Positions 1 through 8,395 are shown, numbered from the stretch's first letter. The stretch is DNA of 64,000 bases from Sphingobacteriales bacterium (GCA_016235125.1 JACRLZ010000002.1:930001-994000); one strand, 5' to 3'. Numbers and translations are program-made. The notes: generated by a model from the sequence alone, not told the origin.

Positions 1-130
1 TCCGCACACTGCTCACCAGTTTCACATCTTTCAGATAATTATCGGCAATGTATTTGGCCCGCAAGGGATCGCCGGGCATCAATACATTTTTGGCTATGTC
101 TCCCGGCTTGGCGCTGATGTGAACACTCAT
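1..130 (-). CDS. deoD: Purine nucleoside phosphorylase DeoD-type (5' part only)
   Basis: Only the first 43 codons are in the window; the gene runs off the left edge. The reverse strand reads [15 protein letters not shown] followed by [18 protein letters not shown], the highly conserved N-terminus of hexameric purine nucleoside phosphorylases. These cytoplasmic enzymes split purine (deoxy)nucleosides with phosphate, in nucleoside salvage. The GDPLRAKYI segment contributes to the phosphate site in the family. The gene is divergent from hutU, with a 151-bp gap that contains an inverted repeat. The start is fixed by the match to the family N-terminus. Confidence 0.9.
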   Translation of the reverse strand, partial: MSVHISAKPGDIAKNVLMPGDPLRAKYIADNYLKDVKLVSSVR

Positions 131-193
131 AAATAAAGGTTTAGGGAACAAGATATATTTTTTATCAGAGAATAACGACTTTTGTATCGGTTT

Positions 194-264
194 CACGCAA
201 AGACGCTAAGTGAATACAAAAGGCGCCAGGTATTCTTTGCATTTTCTCTTTGCGCCTTTGCGAG
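194..264. repeat. CGCAAAG-type inverted repeat (family R2), copy 1
   Basis: The left arm CGCAAAGACGCTAAG and right arm CTTTGCGCCTTTGCG form an imperfect inverted repeat in the deoD/hutU intergenic region. A related element lies at 33315-33389. An open frame runs through it into hutU from 210, but the added residues do not look like urocanase, so it is treated as non-coding. Confidence 0.6.
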
Positions 265-281
265 AAATAAAAAATAACGAT

Positions 282-1994
282 ATGCCAACAGCAATAAAAC
301 AAGGATACGACCCCGTTAAATACAAAACCCCCACAGGAACAAAACTCAGTTGCAAAGGCTGGATTCAGGAAGCCGCATTGAGAATGTTGTTAAACAACCT
401 TAATCCCGAAGTGGCCGAACGTCCCAACGACTTGATAGTTTATGGCGGCAGGGGAAAAGCTGCAAGAAACTTTGAAGCTCTCGACAATATCATCAAAGCA
501 CTAAAAGTGCTGGAGAATGATGAATCATTGCTCATCCAATCTGGCAAACCCGTTGGCATCTTAAAAACACATAAAGATGCACCAAGGGTTTTAATAAGCA
601 ACTCACAACTCGTACCTAACTGGGCAAACTGGAAACATTTTGATGAACTGGAACAAAAAGGCTTGATAATGTATGGGCAGATGACAGCTGGCTCTTGGAT
701 ATATATCGGCTCGCAGGGAATTGTGCAGGGCACTTATGAAACCTACGCTGCTGCAGCCGACAAACATTTCGGCGGTACACTGAAAGGAACACTGAATGTA
801 ACAGCAGGATTAGGTGGCATGGGCGGCGCACAACCGCTTGCTATTACCATGAATGAAGGAGTTGCATTAATTGCCGAAGTAGAAGAATGGCGTATTGACA
901 AACGCATCGAAACAAAATACCTGGATGAGAAGTACATTGACATTGATGAAGCAATAGATAAAGCTGTTAGCTATAAGCTGTCAGCTACAGGCAGGAGCAT
1001 CGGTGTATTATGTAACGCTGTTCATTTATTGCAGCGGCTGATTGAAAGAAATATTATTCCTGATACACTCACCGACCAGACATCGGCCCATGACCCACTG
1101 ATCGGTTACTGGCCGCATGAAATTTCTTATGAGCAGGCAAAAATTCTGCGGGAGCAAAATCCTGAGCAGTACATTGACTATGCATATCGCAGCATGTACC
1201 GCCATGTGCAACTGATCCTGCAACTGATGGACAAAGGCGCCATCACATTTGATTACGGCAATAATATCCGGGCCAGATCTGCAGAGTTCGAGCAAAAGCA
1301 TGGCACCAGCTCACGACTCACGACTCACGACTCGTTTGATTTTCCTAGTTTTGTTCCCGCTTACATCCGGCCTCTCTTCTGCGAAGGCAAAGGCCCGTTT
1401 CGTTGGGCAGCTTTGAGCGGTGACCCCAATGATATTGCCGTAACAGATGAAGTTATCATGAAGATGTTCCCGGACAACGCATCTCTGATGCGTTGGTTAA
1501 AACTCGCCAAAGAAAGAATTGCTTTCCAGGGATTGCCTGCAAGAATTTGTTGGTTAGGCCAGGGTGAAAGAGAAAAAGCAGGACTTGCTTTTAATGAACT
1601 GGTAAGAACAGGAAAAGTAAAAGCTCCGATTGTTATTGGCCGTGACCATTTGGATACCGGAAGTGTGGCATCTCCCAACAGGGAAACCGAAGCCATGCTG
1701 GATGGCAGCGATGCCGTAGCCGACTGGCCGATTTTAAATGCATTAGTGAATACCGCAGGCGGCGCCAGTTGGGTTTCATTGCACCATGGTGGCGGAGTAG
1801 GTATGGGCTATAGCATACATGCGGGGATGGTGATAGTGGCCGATGGAACGGATGATGCCGAAGCAAGATTGAAAAGAGTTTTAAGAAACGATCCTGGAAT
1901 GGGTGTCATTCGCCATAGCGACGCCGGCTACGGTTTAGCAATACAAACTGCAAAGGCAAATAACTTAGATATTGAAAGCCGTTTGTCATCCTGA
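282..1994 (+). CDS. hutU: Urocanate hydratase (urocanase)
   Basis: Converts urocanate to imidazolone propionate in histidine breakdown, in the cytoplasm with tightly bound NAD+. Family marks seen: [10 protein letters not shown] near residue 53, the glycine-rich [18 protein letters not shown] segment, [11 protein letters not shown], and [12 protein letters not shown] containing the cysteine known to be catalytic in the family. From the ATG at 282 the protein has 570 residues, close to the usual about 560. An in-frame upstream start at 210 would add repeat-derived residues and is rejected. Oddities: three GACTCAC heptamers (1308-1335) are read in frame as part of SSRLTTHDS just before [10 protein letters not shown]. 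The reading frame stops at 1992-1994 inside a TGTCATCCTGAGCG-type repeat. A second, diverged copy of the C-terminal tail follows in the same frame (2010-2105). No other hut genes are in view. The enzyme is probably functional, but the altered C-terminus is untested. Confidence 0.93.
   Translation: MPTAIKQGYDPVKYKTPTGTKLSCKGWIQEAALRMLLNNLNPEVAERPNDLIVYGGRGKAARNFEALDNIIKALKVLENDESLLIQSGKPVGILKTHKDAPRVLISNSQLVPNWANWKHFDELEQKGLIMYGQMTAGSWIYIGSQGIVQGTYETYAAAADKHFGGTLKGTLNVTAGLGGMGGAQPLAITMNEGVALIAEVEEWRIDKRIETKYLDEKYIDIDEAIDKAVSYKLSATGRSIGVLCNAVHLLQRLIERNIIPDTLTDQTSAHDPLIGYWPHEISYEQAKILREQNPEQYIDYAYRSMYRHVQLILQLMDKGAITFDYGNNIRARSAEFEQKHGTSSRLTTHDSFDFPSFVPAYIRPLFCEGKGPFRWAALSGDPNDIAVTDEVIMKMFPDNASLMRWLKLAKERIAFQGLPARICWLGQGEREKAGLAFNELVRTGKVKAPIVIGRDHLDTGSVASPNRETEAMLDGSDAVADWPILNALVNTAGGASWVSLHHGGGVGMGYSIHAGMVIVADGTDDAEARLKRVLRNDPGMGVIRHSDAGYGLAIQTAKANNLDIESRLSS
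1308..1335. repeat. Heptanucleotide tandem repeat inside hutU (R4)
   Basis: GACT starts at 1315, 1322 and 1329, giving three units of GACTCAC/GACTCGT plus one degenerate unit upstream. Twenty-one bases equal seven codons, so the frame is kept. Translated as part of SSRLTTHDS, at a place where ordinary urocanases have a variable loop before FDFP. Confidence 0.75.
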
Positions 1995-2008
1995 GCGAAG
2001 CGAAGGAC
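1984..2008. repeat. TGTCATCCTGAGCG-type repeat, half element (R3)
   Basis: TGTCATCCTGAGCGAAGCGA followed by AGGAC supplies the TGA stop of hutU. It matches one arm of the full TGTCA...TGACA element at 41654-41739 in layout (TGTCAT, then GAG, then GAA-rich, then GC/GAAG). From memory this type is widespread between genes in many Bacteroidota. Confidence 0.65.
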
Positions 2009-2009
2009 G

Positions 2010-2105
2010 GGGATGGGGGTGATAAGACATGCAGATGCAGGGTATGAAGTTGCGAAGGAGACTTTGAAGAATAACCAATTAGATTTTAAGGATAGATTGA
2101 AATAA
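2010..2105 (+). pseudogene. Second copy of the hutU C-terminal tail, beyond the stop
   Basis: In the same reading frame as hutU, after the stop and the repeat, the DNA encodes GMGVIRHADAGYEVAKETLK and then NNQLDFKDRLK with its own TAA at 2103-2105. The end of hutU itself reads [20 protein letters not shown] and then [10 protein letters not shown]. By eye 19 of 30 residues are identical. This is a diverged tandem duplicate of the gene end, separated by the repeat at 1984-2008. It has no start codon context of its own except the internal ATG at 2013. Confidence 0.8.
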
Positions 2106-2119
2106 TTTCATTTTACTAA

Positions 2120-2662
2120 ATGGTAATTATAATATTTATACTCGATGCGGCAAACGATTTGCAAGCAATAGCAGCTTGGGGAAGCTTTATAGTCGCAATA
2201 GTTTCTGTAATTATTTCCGCCATAGCATTTTTTCAAACAAAAAAAATAAAGGAGTTGTCAGATATTGTTAATGAATTGAAAAATTCCAACGAACTTCTGG
2301 AAAAAAGATTTAATATGGAGAAAATGGCTAACCTCAAACAGAGCATGCCAATTTTTCAAATCGATCATATCAATGATAAAAAAGAAATAAACTGTATAGA
2401 AATTTTTATTAAAAATGTAGGCATTTCTTTTCAGTACTTTAATACAAATAATCAAACTAATAATATCGCATATTTTCAAAACTTAAATACCGAAGCAAGT
2501 TCAAGCGGAGTGCCAATGATTGGTGTTTTTTTCAGAAAAGGAGAAGAAATTGATGTTTATGAGTTTGATATTGTAACAAAGAGCAGCACTGGCCATGAAC
2601 ATAAACAGAGGTTTATTAAGAAACACGGAGAAAGAGCAGACATTAAGCCTCCTGAATATTGA
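2120..2662 (+). CDS. Membrane-anchored hypothetical protein
   Basis: 180 residues; no family recognised. A hydrophobic segment at about residues 18-38 (WGSFIVAIVSVIISAIAFF) is followed by a charged helix (KKIKELSDIVNELKNS) likely to be coiled coil. A mostly soluble C-terminal part ends in a basic tail. The layout suggests a single-pass inner-membrane protein with a cytoplasmic domain, which is inference only. The DNA is visibly A/T-richer than hutU next door, and the gene sits between hutU and a transposase remnant, so it may be accessory. The start is uncertain: no ribosome binding site is seen, and the first residues (MVIIIFILDAANDL) may be upstream of the true start. Confidence 0.55.
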   Translation: MVIIIFILDAANDLQAIAAWGSFIVAIVSVIISAIAFFQTKKIKELSDIVNELKNSNELLEKRFNMEKMANLKQSMPIFQIDHINDKKEINCIEIFIKNVGISFQYFNTNNQTNNIAYFQNLNTEASSSGVPMIGVFFRKGEEIDVYEFDIVTKSSTGHEHKQRFIKKHGERADIKPPEY

Positions 2663-2722
2663 TTTATCCCTTCGCCTTGGTTCGTGTCCATAAAAAATAA
2701 AATGCCCCGATGTGTGTCCTGC

Positions 2723-2787
2723 CCGATGCGTGTCTTCACGCATCGGAATAGGGCATGTAATACTGCGTGGCGACACGCAGTATTACA
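2723..2787. repeat. REP hairpin pair upstream of the RAYT gene (R1)
   Basis: Two perfect hairpins stand in tandem. The first is CCGATGCGTG/CACGCATCGG with loop TCTT (2723-2746), enclosed by TGCCC...GGGCA. The second is TGTAATACTGCGTG/CACGCAGTATTACA with loop GCGA (2756-2787). The same GCGTG-GCGA-CACGC core recurs at 3416-3437 and 5465-5482. Location beside a REP-associated tyrosine transposase makes these REP sequences. Confidence 0.85.
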
Positions 2788-2850
2788 TCCGCACTGCCAT
2801 CACACATAAACATTCACCGCTTAATTTATTGTAGCTTTAGCTTTATTTCA

Positions 2851-3411
2851 ATGAGTAATCCAGCTTTAAAACCAGTTCGCAAATCACATATTGACAAGGG
2901 AGAGATTTATTTCTGGACAGCTACCATCAATAAATGGCAGCGACTACTCGAAAAAGATGAATAGAAAGATGTTATTATTGATTCACTTCAATACCTGACC
3001 GACAATGGAAAGGTTAATGTGTTTGCTTTTGTCATTATGCCTAACCACCTTCATTTTATCTGGCGGGTGAATGAACCGAATGGAAAAGAATCTCCACATG
3101 GGTCTTTTATGAAATATACCGCCCATACTTTTCAGAAGATGTTACGAAAAGAAGGCAATGGGAAGTTGAATGGTTATAAAACCGATGCAACGAACAAGAA
3201 ATATGAATTCTGGCAGCTGGATTCACTGGCTGTTCCCTTATTTACTAAAAAGGTAGCTGTTCAAAAGCTGAAATACATTCACCGAAACCCACTGGCCGAA
3301 CATTGGCAATTGGTAAAAGACCCTTGCGATTATAAATATTCATCCGCCCGGTATTATGAGCTTGATGAAAAGAATTTCCCTTTTTTGAAAGATTTATGGG
3401 ATGAGTTTTAA
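2851..3411 (+). pseudogene. REP-associated tyrosine transposase (RAYT), interrupted by one stop
   Basis: The frame from ATG 2851 reads MSNPALKPVRKSHIDKG and stops at TAG 2962-2964 after EKDE. It then continues in the same frame (KDVIIDSLQYL...) into VFAFVIMPNHLHFIWRVN, which has the HUH motif (HLH), and YIHRNPLAEHW, which has the tyrosine of the Y1 transposase family. It ends DLWDEF-TAA. Only one nonsense codon separates it from an intact enzyme of about 186 residues. RAYTs are single-strand transposase-like proteins that act on REP hairpins, and the gene is flanked by such hairpins on both sides. A downstream start (for example at ATG 3037) would lack the N-terminal part, so the gene is probably inactive. 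Confidence 0.88.
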
Positions 3412-3415
3412 TTGG

Positions 3416-3437
3416 TGTTGCGTGGAGACACGCAACA
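3416..3437. repeat. REP hairpin downstream of the RAYT gene (R1)
   Basis: TGTTGCGTG/CACGCAACA, a perfect 9-bp stem with loop GAGA, 5 bp after the RAYT stop. It is followed by AGGGCATC, the same flank seen with the other REP copies. Confidence 0.82.
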
Positions 3438-3539
3438 GGGCATCAGACACCGAGTTTGTTATATAATTCCTTTGCCCAATCCAATAGAGTTCCTGAACTT
3501 TAGGATAGAAACCAATTAATAACCTTAAAAACAAATTTT

Positions 3540-3833
3540 ATGATAGTCGTACACGATATTTTTATCTGCAAACCCGGCAATGCTTCCAAAATGGCAAAAC
3601 TTTTTAAGGAAGCTATGTCCTCCATGAATGAACTGGACTGCATCATGACAGACATGACAGGCCAGTACAATAAAGTTGTAATGGTAACAAAATATGAGAA
3701 CCTTGCTGCTTTTGAGCAGAGCTTTCAGAAGTACATGGTGGATACAGAAGAAACAAGAAAGATGAAAGAGATGATGAAAGGATACCAGGATATGTACCTT
3801 ACCGGTTCAAGAGAGATATATCATATAATGTAA
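3540..3833 (+). CDS. Small hypothetical protein, probable alpha/beta-barrel (ABM-like)
   Basis: 97 residues starting MIVVHDIFICKPGNASKMAK. The alternation of a strand (VVHDIFIC), helix (NASKMAKLFKEAMSSM), strand (YNKVVMVTKYENL) and helix (AAFEQSFQKYM) resembles dimeric ferredoxin-like ABM or NIPSNAP-type folds. No catalytic motif is recognisable. The C-terminal GSREIYHIM fits the last strand of such folds. It is a stand-alone gene, with no operon partner and no obvious promoter. Function unknown; the fold is inferred from the residue pattern only. Confidence 0.7.
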   Translation: MIVVHDIFICKPGNASKMAKLFKEAMSSMNELDCIMTDMTGQYNKVVMVTKYENLAAFEQSFQKYMVDTEETRKMKEMMKGYQDMYLTGSREIYHIM

Positions 3834-4047
3834 TTTTTTATCGCCCTGCTGCTTTCCTCATGCTTCAGACGGAACAAAGAAGATTTTTAGAACTTACACT
3901 TTAGTGAAGCACAGCTAATGTGTGACAAAGGGAAAGTGTTTCCTCCGACTGTTCAATAAGTATTTACACTGTTTAATCAGGCTATCTGCTTAAAGAATAT
4001 AAGTTGTCCGGCAGATTTTCGTTTTCCAGGACACAATCCATCATCGT

Positions 4048-5346
4048 ATGAGTAAATCTTTACTTAGGGCCTTCCGTTTGTTCATTCTTTTTTTTATCCC
4101 TGTTTATTCAGGAGCACAAACAACCAATACCTACACTACATCCACTACATGGACAGTACCGGCTACGGTTACTACCATCGCCATTAAAGTTTATGGCGGA
4201 GCCGGTGGTACTGGTGGGCAGGATTGTGGCTCCGGTTGCACCAATGCAGCAGCAGGCCCCACTGGTTATGTATATGCCAATTTTAATGTTACTCCAGGTG
4301 ATGTAGTGGGTATCTATCCCGGCGGCAAAGGCGGCAACGGGTCAAACAATGTAACAGGTACCGGTGGTGGCACAGGCGGAACAGATACTTACGCATCTGC
4401 AAACTATAATGGAGGTAATGGCGGAAATGCAGGATCATCCGGTGCATCGGGTGGCGGTGGTGGCGGCGGCGCTGCTTCGGTAGTTACTATCAATTCAGTA
4501 ATAAAAATTGTGGCTGGCGGAGCAGGTGGTGGTGGTGGTATGGCCAACCAGGCAAATTCGGGGTATGCTGGCAGTTCTTCCACCTCATCCAACGGTGTAA
4601 ATAACGGTGGTAACGGAACCACTCCCGGTGGTGATGGAGGCGGTGGTGGAGGCGGTGGTGGTGGTCAGTTTGCCTCCGCAGGTGGTGGCGTACATGCAGC
4701 AGGAGGAGAGAATGCAGGAAATGGTGGTTTCCTTGGCAGCAATTCTGTTAGCGGCGCCAGCACTGTTATTACCAATGGCAACATCAGCTGGACCAGCACA
4801 GGCCAGATCGAGATCACTTTTACATCCACATTGCCTGTAACATGGTTAAACTTTACTGCCATCCCGCAAAACAAATCCGTTGTGCTGAACTGGAGCACTT
4901 CAACAGAACAAAATACAAAAGACTATACATTGCAACGCAGCACTAATGCTTCAATATGGACAGATATCGGAATGGTAAATGCAGCAGGCAACAGCACTAC
5001 TGTTCAGCATTACAGTTTTACGGATCAGCGGCCATCAGGAGGGATCAATTATTACCGCATACTTCAGCGGGATATTGATAATGGTTTTAAATACAGTAAA
5101 GTGATAGTTGTGAATATGGATGCAGCAATATCTCTGTTCAGATTGTATCCTAATCCTGTTTTAAATAAATCCGCCATCATCAACCTTGCAGAACCAGCCA
5201 TTGCAGTTGTTTATAACACTGATGGAACAAAGCTGCTTGAAAAACAATTTTCTGCAGGAGCTCACCTATTTAGTTTATTAAAACTACCAGCCGGCACTTA
5301 TTACCTTAAAGTAAAAGACGTGGGAACCTTATTTGTAATACAATAA
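4048..5346 (+). CDS. Secreted glycine-rich protein with T9SS sorting domain
   Basis: 432 residues. A signal peptide (LFILFFIPVYSGAQ) is followed at about 25-250 by a very Gly-rich region that opens with TSTTWTVPATVTTIAIKVYG, a lead-in shared with the Gly-rich part of the large gene at 12337. Next, about 255-345, is a fibronectin-like segment (LPVTWLNFTAIPQNKSVVLN, then FTDQRPSGGINYYRILQ). The C-terminal domain from about 355 (FRLYPNPVLNKSAIINL) is a type A T9SS sorting signal. The protein should cross the outer membrane by T9SS and be surface-anchored or released. A role as adhesin or sheath component is inference. The gene ends in a strong terminator and appears monocistronic. Confidence 0.85.
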   Translation: MSKSLLRAFRLFILFFIPVYSGAQTTNTYTTSTTWTVPATVTTIAIKVYGGAGGTGGQDCGSGCTNAAAGPTGYVYANFNVTPGDVVGIYPGGKGGNGSNNVTGTGGGTGGTDTYASANYNGGNGGNAGSSGASGGGGGGGAASVVTINSVIKIVAGGAGGGGGMANQANSGYAGSSSTSSNGVNNGGNGTTPGGDGGGGGGGGGGQFASAGGGVHAAGGENAGNGGFLGSNSVSGASTVITNGNISWTSTGQIEITFTSTLPVTWLNFTAIPQNKSVVLNWSTSTEQNTKDYTLQRSTNASIWTDIGMVNAAGNSTTVQHYSFTDQRPSGGINYYRILQRDIDNGFKYSKVIVVNMDAAISLFRLYPNPVLNKSAIINLAEPAIAVVYNTDGTKLLEKQFSAGAHLFSLLKLPAGTYYLKVKDVGTLFVIQ

Positions 5347-5370
5347 TTGAAAAGGCAAGCAACTTTTCAG

Positions 5371-5396
5371 CCGGTTACAGTGTAACCGGTTTTTTT
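5371..5396 (+). terminator. Rho-independent terminator
   Basis: CCGGTTAC/GTAACCGG stem with a three-base loop, followed by a run of seven T, 25 bp after the stop of the Gly-rich protein gene. Confidence 0.85.
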
Positions 5397-5418
5397 ATTC
5401 CATTCATGCAACATTGCG

Positions 5419-5482
5419 GATGCCCCGATGTTTATCGCCACGAATCGGAACAGGGCATCTAATGCTGCGTGGCGACACGCAG
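5419..5482. repeat. Solo REP hairpin pair (R1)
   Basis: GATGCCC...GGGCATC (5419-5459) encloses a second partial stem. It is followed by CTGCGTG/CACGCAG with loop GCGA (5465-5482). Same two-hairpin order and spacing as 2723-2787, but about 2 kb from the transposase remnant and directly upstream of the LLM oxidoreductase gene. An open frame begins inside this repeat (5469), which explains why that longer start is rejected. Confidence 0.8.
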
Positions 5483-5585
5483 TACGGCAACCGCTTGGGA
5501 TAAACTGCTAACAGACGATGTCTCATACTTTGCAACTGATTCCTTAATCATTCTTCAACTTAACTTCGCTACTAAATATTACAGC

Positions 5586-6614
5586 ATGGAACTTGGCATC
5601 AGCATGTTCGGCGATAATCATTATGATAAGAACGGAAGACCACAGGCTCCGGGGCAGCGTTTGCAGGAACTGATAGAAGAGATAAAACTGATGGATGAAG
5701 TGGGGCTTGATTTCTTTGGTATCGGGGAACATCATCGTCCCGACTATGCTGTGCCCGTTCCCGAAATTATTTTGGCGTCAGCCGCCACAGTTACCAAAAA
5801 AATTAAATTGGGCAGTGCAGTGAATGTTATCAGTTCATCAGACCCTGTCAGGTTGTACGAGAGCTATGCAATGATCGATTTGCTTTCAGGCGGCCGGGCA
5901 GAGTTGATGGCGGGCCGGGGTAGTTTCATTGAATCTTTTCCTCTTTATGGATATAAACTGGAAGATTATGATGAACTGTTTGAAGAAAAGCTGGAGCTGA
6001 TCGTAAAAATAAATAAAGAGAATCCAATTACATGGAAAGGTAAACACAGGGCTGCATTAAAAGATCAATTGATATTGCCCCGTGCAGTAAATAATAATCT
6101 CAATATCTGGGTAGCAGTGGGCGGCACACCCGAATCAGTACTTAGAGCAGCTAAATATGGATTACCTGTAATCTTCGCCATTATTGGTGGCAACCCCGTT
6201 CAGTTTAAACCATTGTTTCAATATTATAAGGATGCGTACAAGCATTATCGCCATGCCGAGGCAAAATTCCAGGTAGGAGTACACATGCATACATTGTTTG
6301 GAGCAGACAGTAAAAAGATTGCCGATGAATATTATCCAATCTACTCATCGCAAATGAACAGGGTGGGAGCCAGTCGTGGCTGGCCGCCATATCAGCCACT
6401 GCAATATGAAATGGGAAGAAAACCCAATGGCCATTTGATCATCGGTGATGCCAGCGAAGCCGTAGATAAAATTTTATACCTGCAGGAAATATTCGGCCTC
6501 ACCCGTTTTTCTGCTCACATGGATGTAGGCGGGCCTTCGCATGCCTTGCTGATGAAGTCCATTGAGATCTTCGGAACTAAGATTGCACCGAAACTGAGAG
6601 AAGCATTGAAATAG
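5586..6614 (+). CDS. LLM-class flavin-dependent oxidoreductase (luciferase-like monooxygenase)
   Basis: 342 residues from ATG 5586. MELGISMFGDN matches the usual N-terminus of the family, whereas the frame upstream runs through a REP repeat. Bacterial luciferase-like TIM-barrel marks are GIGEHHRPDYAVPVPEIILA (residues about 40-60), KLGSAVNVISSSDPVRLYE, and GGRAELMAGRGSFIESFP. These enzymes use FMNH2 from a partner reductase, or F420 in some bacteria, to oxidise small molecules; the substrate cannot be read from sequence. It is a single gene with no flavin reductase adjacent. The closest named subgroup is probably the one containing the conserved LLM reductases of Bacteroidota. Confidence 0.9.
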   Translation: MELGISMFGDNHYDKNGRPQAPGQRLQELIEEIKLMDEVGLDFFGIGEHHRPDYAVPVPEIILASAATVTKKIKLGSAVNVISSSDPVRLYESYAMIDLLSGGRAELMAGRGSFIESFPLYGYKLEDYDELFEEKLELIVKINKENPITWKGKHRAALKDQLILPRAVNNNLNIWVAVGGTPESVLRAAKYGLPVIFAIIGGNPVQFKPLFQYYKDAYKHYRHAEAKFQVGVHMHTLFGADSKKIADEYYPIYSSQMNRVGASRGWPPYQPLQYEMGRKPNGHLIIGDASEAVDKILYLQEIFGLTRFSAHMDVGGPSHALLMKSIEIFGTKIAPKLREALK

Positions 6615-6668
6615 CACCATCAAATATGTAATTTATTCTACGGAGGCATCAGTGTCCAAAATCGTTTT

Positions 6669-7391
6669 ATGAGATTTCTTTTCTTCTTCTTGTTTTGTTG
6701 CACAATGGCTTCAGGCCAAACTCTTCTTTTCCCAAAAGATAGCGCCTTTATTAAAGAGGTGGATGGCTTGCCTGCCAAAGAACCGTTTGATACAGCACAT
6801 TCTTACCGGCAGGTAGTGCAACCCTATATCTACATAATAAGCGGCCATGACATGTACAATCTTTTTGGTTATGATACATTCATGAAATACCGGGACTTTG
6901 ATTTTGCCAACAATCATATTCTCGGTTCTGTTCAATGCAGGCAGTGCCTGATGTATTGTCAGCATGATGAAGGGCAAACCGCTTGCCATCGTAACAGGTG
7001 TAGCTACGGGTGGATATGGCTGATGCGGGACAATAAAAAAGCCTTTATAGAAATTTCATCAACCATTGTGCCGGGTCATGTGGATGCAGATATGACTGGT
7101 CAAAGAAAATCATTTGTTGGCGATACCATCATTGCTTCCCGGAAAGACCACTCTTTCTCCAACTGGTACACTCATGGACAGGGAGATTGCTTCGCTACAT
7201 TTAAGTATAATATTTATGCCGACAAGTATCATCCTATTCTGCTTTTGAAGGAAAGAAATTACTGGGGCGGCTGTCGTGCCGGAGGTTTTTGGGATTTCAC
7301 CATTTCCTTTAAGATGCCTCCGGATATACTGCATCATAGCAAGATTGTGGTGTTGATGGAAAAAAACAATATGAAAAGAAATGAGGAATGA
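6669..7391 (+). CDS. Secreted cysteine-rich hypothetical protein
   Basis: 240 residues with a clear signal peptide (FLFFFLFCCTMASGQ). The middle carries a dense cysteine cluster, CRQCLMYC then CHRNRC, at about residues 96-116, with further Cys at about 174 and 197. Spacing allows either disulfides in the periplasm or metal binding. The aromatic-rich C-terminal half (WGGCRAGGFWDFTISFKMP) suggests a compact beta domain. No family is recognised. It lies 54 bp after the LLM oxidoreductase on the same strand, possibly cotranscribed but without evidence of shared function. Confidence 0.65.
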   Translation: MRFLFFFLFCCTMASGQTLLFPKDSAFIKEVDGLPAKEPFDTAHSYRQVVQPYIYIISGHDMYNLFGYDTFMKYRDFDFANNHILGSVQCRQCLMYCQHDEGQTACHRNRCSYGWIWLMRDNKKAFIEISSTIVPGHVDADMTGQRKSFVGDTIIASRKDHSFSNWYTHGQGDCFATFKYNIYADKYHPILLLKERNYWGGCRAGGFWDFTISFKMPPDILHHSKIVVLMEKNNMKRNEE

Positions 7392-7542
7392 CCCCTGCAC
7401 CTATGGCAGGTTATTATGCGTCAATGGCAGAATTATTTTGTTTTTAAAGCTATTTATGTCATAAGAAAATTCCGGCACGGTTATTCGCAACATAGTAATG
7501 CTGAATAAGCATAGCTTTATTGCTCATTTATAAATACTGTTC

Positions 7543-7935
7543 ATGGAAATAGAAATTTTCACCCTTGCTGATTTTGCACAGGATAATAATTCCAAGCTCA
7601 CTATTGTAGGTACGTTTGATGCTATACATTCCAAACAATTCCCTGTGCAACACCCCGCCTGCTCCATTGCCTGCCGTCTTCGCTTTGCAGCAAAGGAAGC
7701 AGGCAATCATGATTTTAAACTAAGACTGATTGATGTTTCAGGAAAAGAAGTCATTCAGCCGATAGAAGGAAACATCAATCTTGGGGCGCCACCCAACGGA
7801 CAATTTGCTTCCGTAAATATGGTGATCAATTTCAACCAGCTGAAATTTGAAAAGCCGGGTCGTTATTCTTTTGAACTGTATATTGATGGCGACTGGAAAT
7901 CTGGATTGCCGCTTTTTTTGAATGAGATAAAATAG
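7543..7935 (+). CDS. DUF6941-like small protein
   Basis: 130 residues beginning MEIEIFTLADFAQDNNSKLT. The pattern of an initial strand, KLTIVGTFDAI, HPACSIACRLRF, then NFNQLKFEKPGRYSFELYID and a short final strand agrees with what I recall of DUF6941, a soluble beta-sandwich family of unknown role common in Bacteroidota. The start is supported by an acceptable upstream spacing. It stands alone between two unrelated genes. Confidence 0.75.
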   Translation: MEIEIFTLADFAQDNNSKLTIVGTFDAIHSKQFPVQHPACSIACRLRFAAKEAGNHDFKLRLIDVSGKEVIQPIEGNINLGAPPNGQFASVNMVINFNQLKFEKPGRYSFELYIDGDWKSGLPLFLNEIK

Positions 7936-7997
7936 GAGTAATCTTCATGAAAAGGTTATTATTTACCATTGTAACCTGTAAAATCTATCGTTCATCA

Positions 7998-8029
7998 TTT
8001 GGCTGAAATGTTTATCTGTTGTATCTTTG
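7998..8029 (+). promoter_or_regulatory. Bacteroidota-type promoter (TTTG / TATCTTTG)
   Basis: A -33 TTTG (7998-8001) and a -7 TATCTTTG (8022-8029) are separated by 20 bp, matching the known Bacteroidota housekeeping consensus. It lies about 130 bp upstream of the small gene at 8163, predicting an unusually long 5' leader. Confidence 0.7.
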
Positions 8030-8162
8030 CGGATGCAAAACTGAGCCATCGTACCCAACCGCAGGAAATGTATCTGACCAGCTACGCCTGACCGCCTGGT
8101 TCTCTTACTTCAGAAAAAAGCTCAGTTCGGCTTTAAACGAAAAATCTAAAAAAGGAGTTTAT

Positions 8163-8360
8163 ATGAAGAGCATTATTATGCCTGATACGGCCCATTTGAA
8201 TGACGGGATCAGGGAACAATTGGCAAAAGAAGTGAAGGAAACACCGGCATTGGATGCCATCGCAGGTAAAAAAAGAAAGTTTACTGCGATTGACATGTGG
8301 AATCGGCAGAAAAATTACCGTTCTGCCAGCGATATGTTGCGGAGGTGGAATCTGAATTAG
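8163..8360 (+). CDS. Small conserved-looking hypothetical protein (65 aa)
   Basis: The start at 8163 is chosen because AAAAAAGGAG precedes it by a normal distance, a rare clear Shine-Dalgarno in this window. The longer in-frame start at 8019 would lie at the predicted transcription start. MKSIIMPDTAHLNDGIREQL, then AIDMWNRQKNYRSASDMLRR, is a basic, helix-prone soluble protein with no signal or membrane segment. No family recognised. It is followed by a hairpin that may terminate it and the opposing gene. Confidence 0.65.
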   Translation: MKSIIMPDTAHLNDGIREQLAKEVKETPALDAIAGKKRKFTAIDMWNRQKNYRSASDMLRRWNLN

Positions 8361-8395
8361 TAAGAAAATTTTTATCGGGAGCTGTCATATAATAA

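Noticed and set aside
210..281. N-terminal extension of hutU from 210
   Set aside because: Encoded by an R2 repeat and unlike urocanase; ATG 282 matches the family start.
2962..2964. Programmed read-through of TAG in the RAYT gene
   Set aside because: No recoding signal is visible and decay of transposase genes is common; a simple nonsense mutation is enough.
3834..4047. tRNA or small RNA in the gap before the Gly-rich gene
   Set aside because: No cloverleaf or stable hairpin followed by a T-run could be found; nothing supportable is seen here.
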